Below are positions 59,595 to 64,000 of a DNA stretch of 64,000 bases, one piece after another; position 1 is the first letter of the stretch, and the number at the start of each line of letters is the position of its first letter. This DNA comes from Arthrobacter rhizosphaerae. Lineage in GTDB: Bacteria > Actinomycetota > Actinomycetes > Actinomycetales > Micrococcaceae. The position numbers and the translations under genes were made by a program. The stretch spans positions 252,099 to 316,098 of the forward strand of contig NZ_JALLAN010000002.1 of the NCBI RefSeq assembly GCF_023062595.1, in the 5' to 3' direction. The notes beneath the pieces are model-generated. The model saw only the letters and a list, made by a program, of their open reading frames with translations. It was not told where the DNA came from and did not search any database.

Positions 59595-60660
59595 AATAGG
59601 CAAGACGGGGAGCTGCCGTGGATTCGCGGATCACCAGCTCAATCAGGGCAGGGATGGTGTCATCAGGCGATGGCGGAACCGGGGGATGGCCGGCGGTATT
59701 CCCTTGGACGGCTTCCACCAGTTCGCTCATCGCCTGCCGGCCCTGGGCTTCAAGGTCCATGCTCACCGTGGTGAGTGAGGGAACCAGATAACGGGATTCG
59801 GGAAGGTCGTCCCAGCCGCAGACACTGACGTCATCGGGCACTCTGAGGCCACGCTCATGAAGGGCCCGCATCAGGCCAGTTGCCATCTGGTCATTGGCTG
59901 CGAACACTGCCGTCGCTCCGGTGTCCAGCGGGAGTTCGAGTCCCGCTTTGTAGCCCGAGGCGGCGGACCAGTCCCCCTGGGCTTCACCTACCGCAGTCAA
60001 GCCCAGCCGGGCAATTGCCTCCAGGTAGACGGCCCGCCTGTTCCTGGCGGAAGGCCATTGCGCCGGTCCTGCCACGTGAAAGAACCGGCGGTGACCCAGT
60101 GAGGCCAGGTGTTCCACGATCTGCGCCGCGGCGGCACCGTCCGCAAGGGTGCCGCGGGCCCGCATTTTGTCGTCATATTCTCCGGCCACCACAACGGGCA
60201 GACCGGAGTGTGCGGCGTCGAGGTGCTGTTGCATTCCGCCCAATGGGACAAAGGACAGGACTCCCGCCAGTTGCTCGCTCCCGAGGAGTCCCAGGAGCCG
60301 GCTTGAGCGGGTGTCGGCCATGCCTTCGAGCGCGATCACATCCACCAGATAGCCAGCCTCATGGGCGGCTGCCGCAGCCCCGTTCAGCATCCTCACCGGG
60401 ACAAATTGAGTAGCTTCCGGAACGATGATGACGATCCGGTAGACCAGCCGCGTCCTGAGGGAACGCGCAGCCATGTTCGGGCTGTAGTTCAGCTCGAGAA
60501 TTGCCTGCTGCACCTTCGAAACCGTGGCGGGTTTGAGTCCTCCGCTGCCCCGTAAATGCCTGGACACCGTTTGATGGGAAACGCCGGCCAGCCGCGCCAC
60601 CTCATAGATCGTGGCAGGTTTGGCCGGAGCCTCGCTACCCGCGGTCTTCTCAGTTTCCAC
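59593..60660 (-). CDS. LacI-family transcriptional regulator
   Basis: This 355-aa protein has the helix-turn-helix IYEVARLAGVSHQTVSRHLRGS and hinge NMAARSLRT, followed by a complete effector domain (VSVCGWDDLPESRYLVPSLTTV). It may bind the ATCGAT-type sites at 58934, controlling the Gfo/Idh operon, and possibly the GH30 gene downstream. Confidence 0.9.
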   Translation of the reverse strand: METEKTAGSEAPAKPATIYEVARLAGVSHQTVSRHLRGSGGLKPATVSKVQQAILELNYSPNMAARSLRTRLVYRIVIIVPEATQFVPVRMLNGAAAAAHEAGYLVDVIALEGMADTRSSRLLGLLGSEQLAGVLSFVPLGGMQQHLDAAHSGLPVVVAGEYDDKMRARGTLADGAAAAQIVEHLASLGHRRFFHVAGPAQWPSARNRRAVYLEAIARLGLTAVGEAQGDWSAASGYKAGLELPLDTGATAVFAANDQMATGLMRALHERGLRVPDDVSVCGWDDLPESRYLVPSLTTVSMDLEAQGRQAMSELVEAVQGNTAGHPPVPPSPDDTIPALIELVIRESTAAPRLAY

Positions 60661-60761
60661 AGCAATGCCTCCGCAGCAGGATCTCGGTGAGTTTGTCTGA
60701 TTTCGTTGGTGTCAGGATAGCCCGGGACCCGGGAGGAGAGTGGCCAGTACTGCCCAACCGC

Positions 60762-60803
60762 GGAAAGCCCCGCCGGGACCGGACGGTCCTGACGGGGGCT
60801 TCC
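60762..60803. terminator. Hairpin downstream of the GH30 gene
   Basis: GGAAAGCCCC pairs with GGGGGCTTCC with one mismatch, and an inner GGGACC/GGTCC stem continues the structure. It lies 18 bases after the stop of the leftward GH30 gene and is its likely terminator. Confidence 0.55.
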
Positions 60804-60820
60804 ATCAGTGCTGTGGGTTG

Positions 60821-63800
60821 CTATTTGTTAGTGGCGAAGTAGCTGGTGCATTCTCCTTCACCCTTGAAACCAGGCTCCACGTTGGTGGCCCATCCTCCGT
60901 TCAGACATTCCTGCTTGCCGGTGACAAAGGCTACGCGGTAGTCCTTGACCGTGCCGTTCGGTGCCGTCACAGTGACCGTGGAGACGGGATTCTGCACGCT
61001 TGCCTGCGCCACTGAGACCTTTGCATTTGTGTCCAGGGCATAGCCGGCAACGGTGGGTACCGCCGTCGACGCCGTCAGCACCTTGTACTCAGCGGTTCCG
61101 GCGTCGAAGCCGACGACGGATTTTTGGTCCACCAGGAGCCGGCCCAAATCAGCACTTCGTGCCTCACCAAGCCTGGTTCCGGAAATCGCAACCTCGGCGA
61201 CCTTGGTGTAGGAACCGGGAGTGGCCAGTGAGACCCGGATACCGCGGGTAGTCACGGGGTTGAACGCCACCTTCACAGGGGACGTGGTGGTCAGGCCAGT
61301 GACTACCCCTGCCGAGGTTTCCTGCCAGGTTCCCTGGGCATCCTGGAACTGGATGCTCAGGCTCTGGGCTGCATGCTCTGCAAGCGTCACAGTGGCCGAA
61401 TCCACAGTGTAGTTGCGGGTGAAGGCGTAGCTCAGGCTGTCGGCATCCCGGCCGCCGCCCACCCAGTTGGACCACCGCGTGGTGGCATTCCCGTCGCAGG
61501 TGTTTTTCGGCGCATAGGAGGCTTCCGAGTAACTGGCGGTCGCCGTCGTCGTCGTGTCCTCCTTGCAGATATGGGTGCTGGCCACGCGGTCAACCACCAG
61601 GACAGTCAGGACGGCGTCCAAGGGCTTGGAGCCGTCGACGCCGGTTGCCGCCTTGCCGGCGATGGTCACCGTCCCGGTGGACTCCAGCGCCGCGGCAGAC
61701 AAAGTGCTCCAATCCCACGTCACTGCAAGGTTGTTCCTCGCCGTCCCGGTACCGATCTGGCCGGGGACGTGCGTGGGTGCAGCGGCCTGGACCTCTGCGA
61801 CGCTTGAGCCAATTCCCACCGTCACCGAGACGGGATCGGTGGCGACGTACTTTCCGACGGTGACCACCAGCTCGGCGTCGTCAAAGGTCTTGCCGTAGCG
61901 GTCGATGCCTGATCCGTGCAGAGATACGGTCCCGCGCCTGTTCCACACTGCCGGATCCACTGCTTCCCACTGAACCGCGATGGGGCTTCCGGGTCCCTTT
62001 TCGTACAGCGGAACAACGGTGCCGGGCAATGCGGGGGCAACGCCAACGGGAGTGCTGAGATCAATGCGCCGGGTTCCCTGCAGCACCAGGTCCTCGAGGT
62101 CTTCGAAGCCCCACGTCTGGTGCGCATTGCTGGTGGCCGTGGCTGTGGATCCGCTGGACGAGGCCAGGGCCACTGACGAGCCGGCAGCTGTCTGGCTGCC
62201 GGAGACCTGGAGTGCGATGGCCGCCGCAGCATTCACCAGGGTCCATTGCTTCCCGTTTTCGGTGGTCACAATCCACTGCGCCGTCGGCTGGGCCTTGGCT
62301 TCCTCCAGGCTCAGGGTGACGAGGCGGGCAGATCCCGACTGGCTGCCGTTCATGATCCCTCCATCACCCGTCAGAACCTTCCCGTCCTTGTTGGTGACGA
62401 CGAACCGCCGGTCGTAAGCGTATTCGTCGTCGGCCTTCACAGCGTTGAACGTCCACAGCTGCGGCGCGATGTCGGTTGCATTGGCGCCCAGGTCCTGAAT
62501 GGAAACCGTCGAGTCCACCTTGGCCGTGAGGTACTTGCCGCTCGCCTCGCCGCCAACCTGGTAGGTGTGGCCGTCTTTCACCGCAGGGGCGTCATCGGCC
62601 ACGCCGCTGACGCCGTCCACCAGGAAGGTCACCACTGACGCAGCCGGAATTTCGAGCGTGGCCTTCTTTCCTGCACGGTCCACGGACACAGGCGCACCCT
62701 TGATCAGGGCGTTGCGTTCAATGTCCTCAATGGGCGACTTCGTGGTGATCACCGGGGTCACAGTGGCGCCGTCGGCAATAGTGCCGAACTTGGACAGGTC
62801 AATGGTGACTGTCTCGGGGGCCGCGTTGTCGTTGAAGTGCACCAGGGTGGCGCCGCTGCCGTCTGCCCGCAGTGCGCTCGCGGTCTCCGGATTGTCGTTG
62901 GCGATCAGGAAATCGCCGGGCCGGATGTAGTGCGTAAAGTTCCGGGTGGTGTTGTATTTCTGGTTTGTCAGCACACGGCACTTGGCATCCTCGGCGGAGT
63001 CGCCATCGTTGAGCCGGCGGTTGGAGGAGCCCACCCGGCCCTCATAGTTGCAGTCGAAGTCGACGTAAATGGAGCCCCAGCCGCCGTTTCCGTGTTCCTG
63101 CTTGTAGGTGTCCTCCACCGGCTGCCAGAAGACCCAGGCCTCCGGTTCCAGCTCACGGAGATCGTTGACCATGCGGCCCGCGATGCCGAGGCCGTTGTTG
63201 ATGTTGGAGCGGTCCCAGCCTCCGGTGGTGTCGCCGAGCGCAGGGTTGCCACCCCAGGAGCCGCCGACTTCACTCATCCACAGGGGTTTCTGAGTGGCTT
63301 TGGCAAGGTCCCGGACGCGGCGCCGGTCGTTGGTGCCATAGGTGTGGACGTTGAGCTGAGCGACGGCGTCCTTTGCCTGCTGGCTGTAGGCGTTCCAGTT
63401 GTTCATGAACTTCGTGGGGTCTGTCTCGTCCATCGCGGAAATGACGGCGTCAGTGGTGGTGGCGTCCTTGGCGAGCTCGCCCGCCAGCAGCTTGGTGACG
63501 CGGTCCTGCGCGGGCGGGTAGATCAGGGCGCCTTCCTGCTTCTGGGTGTAGGAAGTGGGCGGCTTGCCGGTGACGTTGTCGATGGTTGTTGACCAGTAGC
63601 CGGAGTTCGGCTCGTTGAAGGGGTCAATGGTGTCCACCTTGATGCCGCTGCCCTTTTCCAGCAGTTCGACGGACTTCTTCATGTAGGCGGCGAACTTTTG
63701 CTCAGCCTGGGGCAGCAGGTTCTCGCCCTTGTTGGTGCTGACCTGGCCTGAGACGTACCCGCTTTTGGTCATGAACCACGGCGGCGAGTTGCTGAAGGCT

Positions 63801-64000
63801 TCCCAGTGCGTGATCTGCTGTTCGGCGGCGAGCCGTTCCACCCACCAGCGCTGGGTCTTGTCCGCGTCGGGGTTGTAGGAGGAGGGATCGTCCGGGTTCC
63901 ACTGGTTCAGGAATGCGAGCTTGTTTGCCTGAGTCGGGTCCACTGAGCCGTCAGGCCGGTACAGGTTGGAAAGTACGGGCTTCTCAGCGGTGGCTTCACT
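60821..64000 (-). CDS. Secreted multi-domain GH30-type glycoside hydrolase (5' end off the window)
   Basis: The frame continues through the right edge, so the signal peptide is not seen. The catalytic barrel shows IDPFNEPNSGYW (acid/base Glu, near 63610) and LWMSEVGGSWGG (nucleophile Glu, near 63270), a GH30 layout. A beta-sandwich follows. Next is a beta-trefoil lectin-like region with three Q-x-W repeats (62580-62090), two bacterial Ig-like repeats (PALPGTVVPLY and THVPGQIGTG segments), and a CBM32-like domain (DGNATTRWSNW, near 61470). It ends in a short Cys-containing tail. Over 1,050 residues are in the window. An endo-beta-1,6-galactanase or a related galactan-active enzyme is the best guess, from the GH30 core and the galactose genes nearby. 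Confidence 0.85.
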   Translation of the reverse strand, partial: SEATAEKPVLSNLYRPDGSVDPTQANKLAFLNQWNPDDPSSYNPDADKTQRWWVERLAAEQQITHWEAFSNSPPWFMTKSGYVSGQVSTNKGENLLPQAEQKFAAYMKKSVELLEKGSGIKVDTIDPFNEPNSGYWSTTIDNVTGKPPTSYTQKQEGALIYPPAQDRVTKLLAGELAKDATTTDAVISAMDETDPTKFMNNWNAYSQQAKDAVAQLNVHTYGTNDRRRVRDLAKATQKPLWMSEVGGSWGGNPALGDTTGGWDRSNINNGLGIAGRMVNDLRELEPEAWVFWQPVEDTYKQEHGNGGWGSIYVDFDCNYEGRVGSSNRRLNDGDSAEDAKCRVLTNQKYNTTRNFTHYIRPGDFLIANDNPETASALRADGSGATLVHFNDNAAPETVTIDLSKFGTIADGATVTPVITTKSPIEDIERNALIKGAPVSVDRAGKKATLEIPAASVVTFLVDGVSGVADDAPAVKDGHTYQVGGEASGKYLTAKVDSTVSIQDLGANATDIAPQLWTFNAVKADDEYAYDRRFVVTNKDGKVLTGDGGIMNGSQSGSARLVTLSLEEAKAQPTAQWIVTTENGKQWTLVNAAAAIALQVSGSQTAAGSSVALASSSGSTATATSNAHQTWGFEDLEDLVLQGTRRIDLSTPVGVAPALPGTVVPLYEKGPGSPIAVQWEAVDPAVWNRRGTVSLHGSGIDRYGKTFDDAELVVTVGKYVATDPVSVTVGIGSSVAEVQAAAPTHVPGQIGTGTARNNLAVTWDWSTLSAAALESTGTVTIAGKAATGVDGSKPLDAVLTVLVVDRVASTHICKEDTTTTATASYSEASYAPKNTCDGNATTRWSNWVGGGRDADSLSYAFTRNYTVDSATVTLAEHAAQSLSIQFQDAQGTWQETSAGVVTGLTTTSPVKVAFNPVTTRGIRVSLATPGSYTKVAEVAISGTRLGEARSADLGRLLVDQKSVVGFDAGTAEYKVLTASTAVPTVAGYALDTNAKVSVAQASVQNPVSTVTVTAPNGTVKDYRVAFVTGKQECLNGGWATNVEPGFKGEGECTSYFATNK

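Noticed and set aside
1-64000. Search for tRNA or rRNA genes, CRISPR arrays, insertion sequences and phage genes
   Set aside because: No cloverleaf, repeat-spacer array, transposase, integrase or phage protein was recognised by reading; a covariance-model scan was not possible.

Overview
The window is G+C-rich and has the coding style of an actinobacterium of the Micrococcaceae (Arthrobacter / Pseudarthrobacter / Paenarthrobacter group). The evidence is strong third-position G/C bias, many GTG starts, several apparently leaderless genes, sugar ABC importers without their own ATPase, a DUF222-HNH gene, a c-di-AMP riboswitch ahead of a LysM/NlpC gene, and a small LAxTG-type wall-anchor protein. 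The genus is inferred from style only. I see no rRNA, tRNA, CRISPR, insertion sequence or prophage.

Left part (1-20608): carbohydrate use centred on galactose. A secreted clan GH-A hydrolase runs off the left edge. Next comes an alpha-galactosidase (GH36), a sugar ABC importer and a LacI regulator. After a DinB-like gene there is a divergent pair of units. One carries a GH35 beta-galactosidase with a ROK repressor. The other is an eight-gene operon (12727-20608) with an ABC importer, a galactonate-dehydratase-like enolase enzyme, an Udh-like dehydrogenase, KDPG-type aldolase, KDG-type kinase and an SMP-30 lactonase. Together these encode a nearly complete oxidative (De Ley-Doudoroff type) galactose pathway.

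Middle (20544-38502): a response regulator / histidine kinase / TAXI binding protein operon; a methyltransferase; a DUF222-HNH gene with a probable frameshift; and a surface-polysaccharide module (GT2 synthase, 56-aa LALTG mini-protein, secreted GH16-type enzyme, orphan response regulator). Then follow a TetR/hydrolase pair, a threonine-dehydratase-like gene, the riboswitch with its LysM-NlpC/P60 gene, a phosphotransferase/HAD pair and a membrane-anchored class A beta-lactamase-like protein.

Right part (38813-64000): an amino-acid-type ABC importer in one operon with a Gfo/Idh dehydrogenase and a DAO-family flavin oxidase, opposite a LacI regulator; an SRPBCC-ArsR pair with two operators; a disulfide-oxidoreductase-type flavoprotein; and an ABC-2 exporter. 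An NrtR-type Nudix regulator faces an SPFH/NAD-kinase-like operon across two near-identical palindromes. Next is an intact aminotransferase-fold gene that lacks the PLP lysine, then a cupin/PmoA-like/Gfo operon behind a long palindrome, and a LacI gene. The window ends in a large secreted GH30-type multi-domain enzyme running off the right edge. Secreted GH-A and GH30 enzymes at both ends, with GH35, GH36 and the galactose pathway between them, suggest a galactan/arabinogalactan and alpha-galactoside degradation locus.
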